Below are positions 1-12,700 of a DNA stretch of 64,000 nucleotides, one piece after another. The translations under genes and the position numbers were made by a program. Position 1 is the first letter of the stretch; each line of letters opens with the position of its first letter. The notes beneath the pieces were generated by a model that saw nothing but the letters and a program-made list of their open reading frames with translations, ran no database searches and was not told the origin of the DNA. Origin of the DNA: Labyrinthula sp. Ha (Eukaryota; Sar; Bigyra; Labyrinthulida; Labyrinthulaceae); contig JAALGZ010000001.1 of assembly GCA_015227615.1 (NCBI GenBank), forward strand, positions 2,356,001-2,420,000, given 5' to 3'.

Positions 1-974
1 ATTGTTGAAGCCTTAGGTTGGTTACGAACTAATAACAACAAAGTAATCAAAATTGAATTGTTGCCAAGTATGTCGACTTCCCAAGTACTGCGTATCCAGG
101 AGTAAGGACATATGAAATCTAGTTGCAGTTATGTATATGAGTAATTCTACCGCTCTCTTTGAAGTTTAATTTAAGGTAGCTTCATTGACAGTAGCCCATT
201 CATACACTTGACATAACGGATTTGAGAGCTGTTTTTAGGCAGAGGAGTCACTCCTATGATCTTACATGAACGCAAAGACATGAACGTACATTTAATATAG
301 CTGGACCATCAACCGTTTCGTCGAGTACAGTTGTGACGATATAGACCATAGTTATTAGTCCTACTCTTTGAAGGATTAGCCAAGTAACATTACATGAAAC
401 AGTTCTTGGAGCATTCACCAGTGGGTATTCATATGCAAGCTCTAGCATTGGGATATTGATACCACATTTAGGAAACCTGGTCCCAAGTATTTCTTGATGG
501 AGGCACTTTTATCACCATTGCACTATACAGTAATGACTTTGGACTTCATGATTAAGTGAAGTTATATACCAATGTTTGTTAGAGATAAAGAATGTAGCAA
601 TGGGACACTGAAGAAACTACACGATTTCTATGATCCCAGTTGAATAAATGTGATCTGAGAATATTTCGATTTTGATGTTTGAAAAAATGTGAAGACAAGT
701 TTGCCTGGAGAGAAGAAATATAAAGGAAAGTTGGTTGTTACGTAGGAGATCATAACCGAGCCCCGGGAAAGTTATTGCCATGTTTACAGCAAAGTATCTC
801 TACAAAACTAAGACACGAATGAAAAAGTCATGAGATCCACTCACACTGTGCTGCTTGACCTATTCATCCGAATTGATTTCCCGCACGACAACTTGATGAC
901 CGGAATTTTTTATACTTTGGGTGAGCCTGGGGTTGAGCAGTTGAACAGCTGTAGAAAGATAGCACCGTACATGT
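1..974. other. Left-edge stretch without a recognised gene
   Basis: No convincing gene is seen. On the plus strand a frame is open from the window edge to a stop near position 105; its 34 residues include an A-L-G-W-L-R-T-N-N segment. It is too short to identify and could be the tail of a gene or a transposon scrap. The only other open frames are short and interrupted. Confidence 0.5.
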
Positions 975-979
975 ACATG

Positions 980-1200
980 ACTGCAGCATTTTGCATGCAA
1001 ATCCACCACACGGACCAGGTAAATTTACCACGACACATCACATGGATAATCAAATCTGTAATCTAAGAACATCACATGTCTAATTTCCGATATATACACT
1101 TGGAAAAAGTTGAAGGGTACAGCATATACACACATTTCAATAGATATATTGGGTCCATGTCACATGTGGACATCCTAGAATTTTTCAAGTAATTTGCTAA
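980..1200 (+). repeat. Left terminal inverted repeat of the Tc1/mariner-like element
   Basis: This copy matches the reverse complement of about 2510-2715. Shared landmarks are TGAAGGGTACAGCATAT, TCTAATTTCCGAT and GTCCATGTCACATGTG. Divergence between the copies shows the element is old. Confidence 0.7.
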
Positions 1201-2509
1201 TTGCTCTTTAAGGCTTGAAAACTAATATTTCAGCTTCAACCTATAGCAACTTAGTAATGAGCAACCGTGTTTTTTTTAATCCTCTGGTTTGATTAACAAA
1301 TTTTCCTTGCGCAAGCATGGTCTCTGAGTAGAAGAACTCCTGCAAAGTGTTGTGTGCACTTTTGTGAAGCATATCAGCAGTTATCAGGAGTGATCAGATT
1401 AAAACTTTGTCTTTTCCACATTTTAAGCAAGCTTCTTTGATACCCCCAGGACTAACATCGTCCCCAACTGTTAATGTCTGCAAGCTCTGGAAAACATTCT
1501 ATTTAGTTACAGATTTGATCAATGCCCAACTCATTTCAAAAGGATTCAATGGAGCACTGTAATGAGCTAATCTTAAAAACTGGAAACTGGCTTGCATCTT
1601 TTGAATAAAATGTTCTTCAATCCTGCTATCGAAAGGGGCATTGATCAAAACAATATCAATCTCACACATGGCAATTAACTCTTCAATTGTTGAAACAAGA
1701 AGAGATTAAATCCCTGCATCGTGATCAGCTTTGGTAACACTTTGGAGCCTCGAAATAATTATTATGACTTCAAAATCCTCTGAGATTGTACCAAAAAAAT
1801 TTCGGATTTACTCTTCTGGCATTCAAGTGCCTTTCGCAGCCCTAGTTCCTCTCCTTGAACAACTTTTGTTCCTTGACAAGAATAGATTAGAATTCATCTC
1901 ATTAACAGGACTGAAATTTTCTCCTTCTCCTTGCAAGCTGATGCATCTTCATACAAAGTTTCTTCGTTTGATTCTATTTGCTCTGATGTAAACTCCAACT
2001 GTTTAACCAAAAAAGTTTTGACAGGAAATTTTATGCCATACAGAACCTGACCCACTATCGAAGAGGAAATTCTAAGGACTGTGCTTTCTTCCTCGTGGTT
2101 GAATTCACGCAAGAGCTTTCCATGAAGGCAAGAATTGATAATCCGTGGGTCTTCTGCTAAATATTGCTTTATAAAGTTTAAATGCTCTTCGTCGAGTTTC
2201 TTGGATCTGGTGTTATGAAAATGCTTGGTATCAGGGACCTCATCATTACCTCTTTCAGAGACTTCCCCAACAATCTAACTTTTGAGATGGAAACCCCTAA
2301 CACTTTCGCTGCTCAATTGTAGCCACCCCAGCAACCTTTAGACTGAGAAGGTTTTTGTTCTATTCTTTACATACTCTTGGTCTATAAGTCATCTTAAATC
2401 TAACGAATCCAACCAGAAGATCGTCCAAAATGTGCCTGTTCAATACTATGACGCTTTAGTTTTAAAGTGAAATACTAGTTCTTAAGTCTCAAAAGTACAA
2501 TAAGTAAAA

Positions 2510-2715
2510 AACTTGAAATATTCTAGACTATACACATGTGACATGGACCTGATACCTCTATTCAAATGCGTGCATATGCTGTACCCTTCAACTTCTTCCA
2601 AATGTATAAATCGGAAATTAGACGTGTGATGTTCTCACATTGCGGATTTGGTTGCCCATGTGGCGTAACATGTGAAATTTGCCTGACCCATGTGGCAGAT
2701 TTGCATTCAAAATAA
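2510..2715 (-). repeat. Right terminal inverted repeat of the Tc1/mariner-like element
   Basis: Partner of the repeat at about 980-1200. It contains ATATGCTGTACCCTTCAAC and ATCGGAAATTAGAC on the plus strand, the reverse complement of the left copy with scattered mismatches. Confidence 0.7.
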
Positions 2716-2720
2716 TCTAG

Positions 2721-4502
2721 AAATAAAGAGATTAGATTGAAGGGAGAAAGAGAGGAAAGGATCAAGAGTATTTTCTGAAATACCTCTTTGGGAATGTACT
2801 TAGATATTCTTTTCCAATTGACGGGAATATTCCTATTGTAAATTAAAAACTTTGAAGAAATTGGAAACTCCACAAATTCCTCTGAACCAGAGAAAAATAC
2901 AATTTGCTACAAACCAGGTAAAATTGTTAAGTCCTAAACATCATATCTCTAATAGAAACTGCAAGAGGAATAACGCCTATCAGTTTTCATCGAAAATAAT
3001 TGATGAAATTGTTGAAAAATAAGTCTCTAATCTAGCATTTGCACTGCATGGATGCGAAGCACTTCTGTTATACATAGAAATTAACCTTTTCATGCTGAAA
3101 TGTTATTCATTGCTAGAAGAATGTCACGTAAATGGATAGCTGCCCTATGCACGGATCTTCTGTGTTTCCTTTAACAGCAGGGGAATCTTTAATACATATC
3201 AAAACCTGAAAGTTTTAGTTTAAGATTATGATAGATTATATTTACAAACTATATTCTACCATGGTAATGCCCTAACCTTTTAAATGAAAGCAGTGGTTCC
3301 TTGTACTCATAAATGTGAATAATTTTAAGCTTGGCAATAGAAATATATGTATATATTATGTTTACCAAACCCAGCCCGGACTGCAGTTGTTAAATGACTC
3401 TAATGGCTAAGCCGGTATCAATGGTGTATATGCTTTGCTCTTATCTTTAAATTGGATCAATGTAATTAGTTTTGTAGAAATGGTTTTAGAAGGAAACATG
3501 CCATAAAAAGAGGCACTGTCATCCTGTCAAGGGAAAATTGGTTAGAAACAGATTCTACAGCAGTTCTAAGTAAGAAGTTGATGTGTCTAATGGAAGCTTA
3601 CTATGTAAGTAATTAATATAAGATAAATAATATGCACCCATAATTGCCTATTTGAAGTCCTGGAGAAATTTAGTACTTATTTAGAGCTAGTTTTTTTATG
3701 GATGCCATTTTGTGAAAAAAGAAAGGCATCGCAGTTAAATCAATCCGCAGTCCTGGAGGAACTAACTACTGCTTTGAATGAAGTTTATAATCGAAACACT
3801 TTTTTATACCTTAAATAAATTTACAAGGCGGCCTCACAGCGTGGAAAGAGTTTGCTTAACGTAATTGTTTGACACAGAAACAGATAGTATAGATGTGAAG
3901 TAAGAGTGCGAAAATAGATAAGAGAAGGATAGAGAGATAAAAAGTAGTGCAAGGTTAATAAAACATATAAATAATAGGGGAAAGAATAAGAAGATACAAA
4001 CGAAAGTGTTTATATTGTGTTATTATTAGAAAGAAGATATAAAAAAGAGAATAGACGGGTAAATGGGGTTTTGTAGAACATCCTATGCCTCTCTGGTTAA
4101 TGGTTTATATGCTTGAGAAATTTTATGAATTATCCCGAATAATTGAAAATCAAAAGCTGCAAAATGTTCACAAGCTGCCAAAATGTATTAAAATACAGTG
4201 CGTTATAGCAGTGCTTAATGCATTTATAGCATAGAACGCACGGTGTTAGTTTTCTTCTTATATGGAAGCGACGATTAACAAACCAATCAATCATTAAATC
4301 TGCTTAGTAAAAATGCTCTTTAGTACAGAGAGAATCCTCGAGCTGTGTAGTATGAAGTGTTATTGGATAAAGATTAAGGCAATCTTGTTTTGGCGCTGAC
4401 GAAATGAAGAGAAAATTCTAGTCAAATATCTTAGTATGGCATTACCCCGTCATATTCTATAAAAATTTGAATTTAAGATCAAGAATTTTTACCTTGCAAG
4501 AA
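2721..4502. other. Gene-free stretch upstream of TFIIE-beta
   Basis: No gene recognised. The plus strand of about 3890-4070 is strongly purine-biased (runs such as AAGAGAAGGATAGAGAGAT), making a short strand-asymmetric tract about 430 bp upstream of the TFIIE-beta start. Nothing else stands out. Confidence 0.5.
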
Positions 4503-5600
4503 ATGAGTGAAGAAGCTATAAAAGATGGCTCCTCCCAAATTATGAGTGCAAAAATATTTCAGATATTAAATACGTTAAAAAGAGTGCAAGGCTATGAGTT
4601 TATTGGCTTCTCTGACCTCCAAAGAATAACTGGAATAGATCTAGAGTTGCATTCCGATTATGTCACAGTGCTTCAAAAGAACCCAAAAATTACTATAGAA
4701 GGAACAAGAATAAAATATTCTCCACTTTTCACAATTAAATCATTAGCTGATTTGGTAGATATTTTGGAGGAACGTAATGGCCTTGATGAAGAAAGATTTG
4801 GTATTACACGTGACGAGTTAATAGAAGCTTGTCAAAATGAGCAGCTCGCAGAACAAATAGAGAAGCAAGCTATCAATTCAGGAATGTGCATTGTATTGAA
4901 AAAGGGAAGAAGCTCCACTGATAAGGTATTTTTTCCAAGAGGAAAGCGTGGTTTAGTTGAGTTATCAGGCAAATTTGAACTAAAACCTAACTTGGCAGTT
5001 TTGCATTGTACAGATGGAGAACCGAGTAAGGAAATAAATCGGGGAGAAGGTGTTATAGTTGGAATAAAGGGAATTCAATTGGCACGTTCTGAAAAAATAT
5101 CAGCTGCTGTAGATCACTTTAAAAGAGTTTCTTTAAGAAATGAAACTGATCATGACGGAATAAAAAACCTTAGTGAAAATATTTCTCCATTTTCTGTAAG
5201 CTCTCTTTCAGGATCTCATAAAAATCATTTAGAAGAAGAACATCGTGAAATAGATTTTAAGTTTTCGTTTAATGAAAAGAGATTACCTGTTGATGGATTA
5301 TCAAGTATAAAAGCAGAAGGAGAGACAGAGAGTAGTCAAGTTGTAAAAGTATTTCGATATGGATGTACAAATGACATGAGAGATTTATGGAGACAGGTTA
5401 CAGAAAAAACACTATATAAAAGTGAACATGAGCAGATTTTGATGCGAGAAATGGTGAATGAGGGATTATTGTTACAACAACAAATGAATTCTCTGAATAG
5501 TAAAAGACAAAGAAATAACATTAATCAAGGAAAAAAGAAAAAAAGAAGGAGGATGAATAGACCACTGAAGATCACGAATACTCACATGATTCAGGAGTAG
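4503..5600 (+). CDS. Transcription initiation factor IIE subunit beta
   Basis: Likely TFIIE-beta, which pairs with TFIIE-alpha in the RNA polymerase II pre-initiation complex and helps recruit and regulate TFIIH. The 365-residue protein begins at the first ATG (MSEEAIKDG); the frame is open 36 bases further upstream but only from a TTG. Residues about 15-75 form the first winged helix (KIFQILNTLKRVQGYEFI ... NPKITIEGTRIKYSP), and about 80-165 the second (FTIKSLADLVDILEERNGL ... VFFPRG). After a low-complexity linker the conserved C-terminal block follows: NDMRDLWRQVTEKT, then a Glu/Met/Gln-rich helix and a very basic tail (GKKKKRRRMNR). This order is that of eukaryotic TFIIE-beta; the length exceeds the human protein (about 290 residues) because of the roughly 100-residue linker. 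No intron is needed. None of the C(N)GTTAA start-proximal motifs seen at other genes is present. Confidence 0.85.
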   Translation: MSEEAIKDGSSQIMSAKIFQILNTLKRVQGYEFIGFSDLQRITGIDLELHSDYVTVLQKNPKITIEGTRIKYSPLFTIKSLADLVDILEERNGLDEERFGITRDELIEACQNEQLAEQIEKQAINSGMCIVLKKGRSSTDKVFFPRGKRGLVELSGKFELKPNLAVLHCTDGEPSKEINRGEGVIVGIKGIQLARSEKISAAVDHFKRVSLRNETDHDGIKNLSENISPFSVSSLSGSHKNHLEEEHREIDFKFSFNEKRLPVDGLSSIKAEGETESSQVVKVFRYGCTNDMRDLWRQVTEKTLYKSEHEQILMREMVNEGLLLQQQMNSLNSKRQRNNINQGKKKKRRRMNRPLKITNTHMIQE

Positions 5601-6026
5601 TTTTCAGGCTGGAATCTATTCTGCAGAATCAATTTCCTTCATCTGGTTTGGCTTTTTGTTTTTTGTTGCTGTTATAGATGACCTTTGGTAATAAGATTAT
5701 TCCCTGGCTGAAACTACATAAAACTTCACTGATTATTCTGTTGGGGTTTTAGATTTAATTTTACTCGCTATTTTAGTTCCTATTATTGAATTAAGAGATG
5801 TAGAAAAATTAGTACTTTTTGGAACAGCATAGGAACTCACACAATTTTTTGTTTGTTTTCTTCTATTGAGGTGACGCAGATATAATTTTGTTCATGGTTA
5901 GGTTGTTGTAACTTATTTGGTGCCTCGTGTTTTTTGTCTGTCATCAAAGAACTTATATATCGTCAAATCCCATGCTCTCAACATAGTCTGTTTTTTGACT
6001 TCAGGTGATGTTTGCAGGTACATTTT
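5601..6026. other. Spacer between TFIIE-beta and the copia element
   Basis: AT-rich, T-biased on the plus strand, without a recognisable gene. It holds the TFIIE-beta 3' flank and ends in ATTTT, the left copy of the copia element's target-site duplication (6022-6026). Confidence 0.5.
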
Positions 6027-6119
6027 TGTTGAATGATACTTTATCTTTCTATCCCTTTTTTAATACTTGAAGTCTGGTTGTTACCAGAATAAACTAAATA
6101 CGCAAAACTACCTTCAACA
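6027..6119 (-). repeat. Copia LTR (3' LTR in element orientation)
   Basis: 93-bp direct repeat of 9631-9723, 84 of 93 positions identical by hand alignment. TGTTGAA/TTCAACA ends form a 7-bp inverted repeat with TG...CA termini. Preceded by target copy ATTTT. Confidence 0.9.
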
Positions 6120-9100
6120 CCTTCCCTTATTCTGTGTCCTCTTACTTTAACACTCCATTTCTTAGTTTCTGAAACTCACCTTTATTTGATGCTCTTGTAA
6201 GCATATCACTCCAGTTATCTTCTCTTCCTACATACTTTAGCTTTACCTTGAACCTCTCGACTATCTGCCAAACAAATTCTTAATGGGTATCTAGATGTTT
6301 AGTTCGTCCATTTACTTCTTTGTTTTTCACAATACGAATAGCACTCTGGGAGTCCATAAATACGTCTACTATATATTCCATGTTCATTTCTTCCAGGATT
6401 AGTAGTGCAAACTTCAACTCGTTTAAGGCTAATGAAAGTCCAACATATTCAGCTTCAGTTGAACTCATCGTAATGATAGGCTGTTTCTTGCTTTTGTTTG
6501 CTACTAATGTGTTATTCAAGAATAGGAGAAAGCCTGTTACACTCTTTCTATCTTCATCTGGAGCATATGATGTATCCACCAGCATCTTAACATTGTTTAC
6601 CTCTTTCATAGGAAATACTTTCGACTTTAGTTTTCTCCTTTTATATAAATAATTCATTACCCTCTTGGCGCGTTTCAGTAGTGTTTCTGTTGATTCCGTT
6701 AGGAACCTGGACAGATAGTGTGAACTGTACGAAACATCAGGGCGGGAGAAACCAGCAAAGTAATTAATGCTTCCTACTAATGATTGATACAGTTTTAGAT
6801 CCGTAAGTTTTCTTTCACCAATCGACTTTAGTTCATTGGGAGATAGTGGAGTTGATCTTTCTTTCATGTTTTCCAGCTTGAACCTTCTTGTGATCTTCTC
6901 AATTCTTTCTTCTTGATTTATGGTTAACACGTTATCTTGTAACTTCCCAAACTTAAGTTCCACAAATGTTTGAACCTTTTCCATTGTTTTGAGTTTGAAG
7001 CTTTTATTCATTTGTTTCTCAAATTCTTTTATTTCTTCAATTTGTCCTGAGTATAGTAAGTCATCCACATAAAGAAGAACTGACATAACTATTTTCCTTC
7101 TCTTCTTCTTCATAAAAATACAGCTCTTGGTGGGTAATTTTTTCAGTCAAAGTTGTTCAAACACTTTGGTAACTGTGTTGTACCATATTCTGGGGTTTTC
7201 TTGAAGTCCATCTCTGTTTATGGTTATCATTGAAACTTTCTTTCTTCCCTGTCTTTCTTTGTGATCCATTGGCAACTCCAGAAATACCCTTTTTGGCAGT
7301 TGACCGTATATGAATGCCGAAGTAACATCCAGTTGATGGATTCCTGCTGGGAATGTTTGAGCGAGCATCGAGAATATTCTTGTTGCTATTATAGATGTGA
7401 CTGGGGAGTAAACCACGGCGCTTTCCGTTAGAATGATTTTACTACAATCTCCTCGAGCAACAATTCTGACTTTAGCAATATATTCACCTTGCATATTTGC
7501 TTTCGTTACAAACAATTCTCGTATAGGTATAACAATTTCGTCAGCTGGACGCGGGACAGCTTCAAAGTTTCCTATAGACTCTAGTGCCGAGATTTGATTC
7601 TTGTACGCGTTTAACCACTGTATTTTGTCAGACAGGTTTTGTATTTGGCCATAGTTCTTGGGGGAGTTGTTTCTTTGGGCACCATGACCGAATATAAAAC
7701 TGGCTTTCGTATTCTGGCTTCTGCTAAAATATTTCTTTTACTTATATCATCATATACTACTGGATGAAACAGGGTCTGTTTTCCTTCGTTTTCAATTTGA
7801 AAGTTGCTTTCTTGTGACTTATCCTTCCCTACTTCTGTATCATCCTTGTCTTCTAATTCAACTGTCTTTTCTGTTTCTGTATCACTTTCCGAGGACTGGA
7901 TATTGTCGATCGATTCCTTTCCTACTTTTTCATTCAAACGTTGAAAAATTTTATGAAATGATCCAGAATTTTGAAACAAGGTTCCTTCCTCCTCCCACGC
8001 TGCGTCTCTTCTCTTGCTTACTCTTCTGTTGGATATAATATAGGCTAACATCATTCTTGATCTCGTGTCATGGCCGAGGAAGATGGCTTTTTCATTTGCT
8101 TGGAACTTGGATTTTCTAACAGATTTGACAAAGCCTCTGGATCCGAATACAAAGATCATCTTCAGTTGTGGCTTGTTTTCAGGGACAAGTTCATAAGATG
8201 ACTTTGGCTTGAGTCTTATGGTAGAGCTTAGGATAAGTGCAGGACATATCACCGCAAATGTCCAAAACTTCATGCTTAAGTTTGCCTGTTAAAGCAACGC
8301 TTTCATGCTGCGAAACACTGTGCGATTATACCTTTCAACTTTGCCATTTTCACTTGGTATATAGTTTGAGAACATTTCTAGGCTTATTCTTTTGGACTCT
8401 GAAAATTTCTGCATCTTCATAAACTCCCTGCCGTTATCTGAAAAGAGACACTAAACGTATATATTGTATCTTTTTTCAGTTTTTAGGATCAGGTTCTCAA
8501 CTTGCTTTGATGTGTTTTCTTTAGTTCTCGTAGTTATCAGTATAATATAGTTTCTGAACAAATCTACTACTGTAACAACGTATTTGAAGTCATATAAACT
8601 TGCTGGAAATGGTCTCACGGTATACTAGTGCGACTTTTCAAGCTTCTTTTGGGACACAAAAAGAATTGTATTTTCAGTTGAAATACATGATCCTTTCTTT
8701 TTCTTCACCAACCTTCCTACGCTGCACCCGATACAAAAACTATGTATACTAGTTTGCAGGTTATTCTTTCTCAGTATTTCTTTATTTAGGTGTGCAAACC
8801 TAAAATGGTTTAGGTCGTGCTTGAATTCAGTTTCATTTTCTTTGCTTGCAATTTCACTCATAAGTATCTCAACTGCCTGTTTCCGGGTGAGTTTGGTGTT
8901 CCATGAAGAATAAAGTGACCTTGTTTTTGCTAAGTTTGGCAATAACTCTTTCTTTTTGAGTTATGACAGATTCTATCTGGGATTTATTAATATCAAAATC
9001 TTGTTTAATCAGTTTAGATTTAGAGATGATTGTCTCTTTCTGAGGAGGGACTGCGATTAAATCCGGAATTTGTAAGATAATGTTATTCTCGAAAAGGACA

Positions 9101-9630
9101 TTCAATGTTCCAGTTACTTTGTTTGTCGATTTTGAAATCAATATAGTACTTACTTACACGTGTTTTAGTTCTTTGGTATTTTTTAATATATTCTTATCAA
9201 GTGTTGTGTGGTGAAATGCTCCTCCATCTATTTTTATGTTTAAGCACCCGTTCTTGAATCTGCTGAATTGTCATTGTTTTGTTTTGTACTGACCTTAAAA
9301 ATTCTTCGAGCTATTTCTATTTTTGTAGTATATAAGGAAACCTAACTTATTCTGTTGTTAACATTGTCTTCATGGTTTTCAGTTGATATATAGGTTTCGT
9401 ATACAGTAATGTACCTTTAAGTGTGTACCGTCCTAAGGAAATATGGTATTGTTTCAAGATAGGCTGTTAGCTGACAACGTTTCTCCTCATGAGTTAAACT
9501 CTTTTCCCTTGCAAACTCAGACTCAAGTTTACTTAAAGTTCCATTTCAAACTTCCTTAAACTCTTTTAAATAGCTGCCTAGAAACCTGTTTCTTTACTTC
9601 AGCAGAAATTGTCGTTTTAGGCTCTTAATC

Positions 9631-9723
9631 TGTTGAATGATACTTTAGATTTCTATCCCTTTTTTAATACTTAAAGTCTGGTTGGTACTAGAGTAAACAA
9701 AATACGTAATACTACCTTCAACA
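9631..9723 (-). repeat. Copia LTR (5' LTR in element orientation)
   Basis: 93-bp partner of 6027-6119 with the same ends, followed at once by the second ATTTT target copy. At 93 bp these are very short LTRs for the copia group. Confidence 0.9.
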
Positions 9724-12700
9724 ATTTTTCATGAGCAAGAACCAGCTTCGAAATATACTATAAAGTAGAACTTGTGATAATAACAATAATTTAATATTTT
9801 TTCATGCGCTCTAGTGAAAGGAAGGGTTGAAATTTTTCGCAGCATTGTTTTTTCACGTTTACTACTACACTGTAAATTTTATACGCTTAAATAACTTATA
9901 GCTCAAGAATAAGGGGTTTCTAGTTAAACTAAATGGTGTTTAGAAAGTTCCTATATGACAGATTAGACCAAGAAACCTTATCAAACTGATTTCTAGGAAT
10001 AAATTAACATCTATTGCTATTCCTTTTATTCTACATGGCGCTATGAGTTTAATTAGAAAGATGTAAGAAATTCGCAAACTCTAGCCATTATTTTGCACCA
10101 TCTATTTGGGAAGCAATTATTCTACTAATATATTTTCAGTGTGCCATGGAGGTATGGTCGCCTAATACTGATATTTATTTTCTTTGTTTCCAACAACTTG
10201 CGAAAACTTTTGGATACGATAAAAAACCCATAGCATGCAGGAAAACTCAAATGGGTGTGTAATTCTAGGAGTAGAACATGGTAAATTTAAATGTTATGAA
10301 AAAGAGAGCTAAAAAGTTGTGTTTCAAGAACATGTATCTGTAGCCGAATTGCGAAAACTGCTAGAAATAGCATCGTAAGAATAAATGGTGCTATGTTCTC
10401 AACTTCATGAAACAAACCTAGGTTCTAAGACCATAGATTTTTTTTGTTCACCATACCAGTTTCTGAGCAAGTATTTAATAAGGCGAAACACGGTTAGACT
10501 CAATTTTCATACGGAAAAGCTTGTTAGCGACTTAAAAATTCGAGAAGAAGATTAACTTGATTGGTACACTTACCAAGTTTTTAACACTGCAAGTACGAGC
10601 ATTATAGATTCTACTGCCCGATCGCGCCAAACTAGATCGCAGATTGTGAAATGAAGAAGAACATAGTTTTTACATTTTAAGAAATGTTATCTTTGAGACA
10701 AAATAGAAATCAACATGAGTTCACCAGTCCGCACCCTAATGAAAATACCCCAAGAAAACCTTCCAGCAAAATATTGTTAGTATAAAGCTTTATTATGAAA
10801 TAAATGGATGTATTTAAAAGTACCAAAACTAGAAAAATTAAAGCAAATTTTTAGTATCTTTGGAGAATAGGTTATCCGTTCAGGAGCTATGTTTGAACTC
10901 TTTATTCTAACTATTTTGTATCAACAGTGTCGGTGATAACACGGTAACAAATAGGATTATACCTATGCATCAGGTAATCAAGAAAAGTATTAGCATTCGG
11001 ATGAACTAATGAAGAAGTTTATTTTTAAATGTACTACTCATCAATACCAATGTGTCTTAAATTTCTGTTGCTAGTATACAGGGGAATGTCGCAGTTTTAG
11101 TTGGAACTAAGAAAAGTCTAACATTGAATACACGGCGTGTATCCTCTGCAGAGAATAAGGCAGCTCCCGTTTTTTAAGAATTAATCTGATCCATCGTAGA
11201 AAAAAAACATACATTGCTTAGCATATTGGAGTGTGTTAACAGATAACATCAAGTCAGAAGCCTTTTCATTAACCTCCGGGTAATAGAGTGGAATTGTCGT
11301 TAAAACCACTTGCATTGGTATTAAGTTCATAACTTAACTTAGTAGATTGGCACCCCCCGTTTTAGTTAACAAACATACTAGAATAATTAACTTATTGCTC
11401 GAATCAAGTTAGTAAAGCAGTGGTTAGAAGATTTGGTACTATTTATAATAGGGGATGTTTAATTGTGATGGATGAAGAAATAAAATAAAATGTAGATTTA
11501 GGTATAAGATCAAGAAACAACAAGGGAAATTGTTCTAGAAAAACTAAGAAGTCGTCAAAGGTATCTCTTATCTTAGTAAATGAGCATAAGACTGGGTGTA
11601 TTGTTTAGAAGATCTGATAAATAAAACCTATAGCTGGAATTGAATTCTTACGCATTTCATTTCACAATCTAATTTGAAACTGCATGCTTGATAAAAGGTA
11701 ACTACACTTTGATACATTTTGTTGTGGACAGGATGAAAGAAATCTGAAAACTCAACTTTGATTACAGATAGAGTTTCATTGTGATTTACCTTTAGGATCT
11801 CAATCAAGTTTGCGAAAAGTATGTCAGCGACTGAGTGACATTGATGATTCTCATAGGAGCATTGAGCGAAATATCTACGGTTAAGCTAATTTAACTGAAA
11901 AGTGGATCAAATGCTACATTTAGTAAGTTTCCTAGATAATAAAACTTTGGGTATACAATACCCGTAATATCATTAATACTGAGGTGACACCAATATCAAT
12001 AATTTGTTTTTGGAAACGGGCTTACTTTTTAAACTGTTTACTTCCAAAAGCAAATTCTTAGATGTTTAATAATGCTGTTACAGAATTCGTAGTATATCAA
12101 TTTAAATAATTTTTGAAAATTTTGTGAGATATATTTAGGAAATGTTCGAGGACTGCAAAGAATTCCTCAATGATAATTTGAGAAATCTATAATACTTAAG
12201 AGATTTCTCAAGACCAAAAAAATTGACTTGATTGAGAATAAAAATTAGAAAAGTCCTAATGAGAAATGTTCTCTGTCTACGTGCCTATTTGTAGGCTAGA
12301 GGGGACGAAATAAATGGGAAGGTATTGTAAAAAATTACACTGTATATGACCAGAGTTATAGTATCCGTTTGAACACTAATTTAAAATTAAGTCTCATTTA
12401 AGTAGATTTTATAATTCTTATCAGAGAGAATGCTACAAGATCTATATAATTTTGAAACTAAAGCATACACGAGGGGGATTCATTTTTAACCCCCAACAGC
12501 AGTCATATTCACTTAGCAATGATATCCACCAATAATGTAAAATTCATTCTAGCTATGAGATATTATTGCCGCTTGTATCAGAAGCTGCGAATCAAACTAA
12601 GTTTCAAAACTACCTTGTTCTTAGTTTTAAGCCACTGGATGTTTATTATATTAAAAAATAATTTATATTGCAAACGAATAATAGTATAATTCAACTGCAT

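Larger units (their letters stand above)
975..2720 (-). mobile_element. Decayed Tc1/mariner-like DNA transposon
   Basis: Two inverted copies of about 210-220 bp flank about 1.3 kb: roughly 980-1200 and, inverted, 2510-2715. They match at about three quarters to four fifths of positions by eye. The interior reads on the minus strand as broken transposase. At about 1990-2240 is a helix-turn-helix-like stretch (KLDEEHLNFIKQYLAEDPRI, later KLLREF and IKFPVKT). At about 1506-1655 is the end of a DDE catalytic domain: N-A-P-F-D-S-R, then HYSAPLNPFEMSWALIK, the Tc1/mariner 'YSP-LNPIE-W--K' block. Stops and frame changes lie between these pieces, so no full transposase can be made; the usual catalytic D before N-A-P is replaced by isoleucine. 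Exact ends and the TA target duplication could not be fixed by eye. Confidence 0.7.
6027..9723 (-). mobile_element. Broken Ty1/copia LTR retrotransposon with 93-bp LTRs
   Basis: A complete-length but broken copia-type element of about 3.7 kb, reading on the minus strand. It is bounded by two 93-bp direct repeats that begin TGTTGAA and end TTCAACA, and by a 5-bp target duplication ATTTT (6022-6026 and 9724-9728). A purine-rich tract lies just inside the LTR at 6027-6119. Parts in element order: a short leader and gag/protease region (about 9.1-9.63 kb, poorly preserved), the His/Cys zinc finger before integrase and integrase (about 7.6-8.95 kb), reverse transcriptase (about 7.0-7.5 kb) and RNase H (about 6.28-6.9 kb). 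Integrase before reverse transcriptase marks it as Ty1/copia rather than Ty3/gypsy. The coding region is interrupted about half a dozen times. The LTRs differ at 9 of 93 positions, so the insertion is not recent. Confidence 0.9.

Noticed and set aside
2562-2873. 103-codon minus-strand frame over the right transposon repeat
   Set aside because: It overlaps the terminal inverted repeat and its match to the left copy is at the DNA level in different frames.
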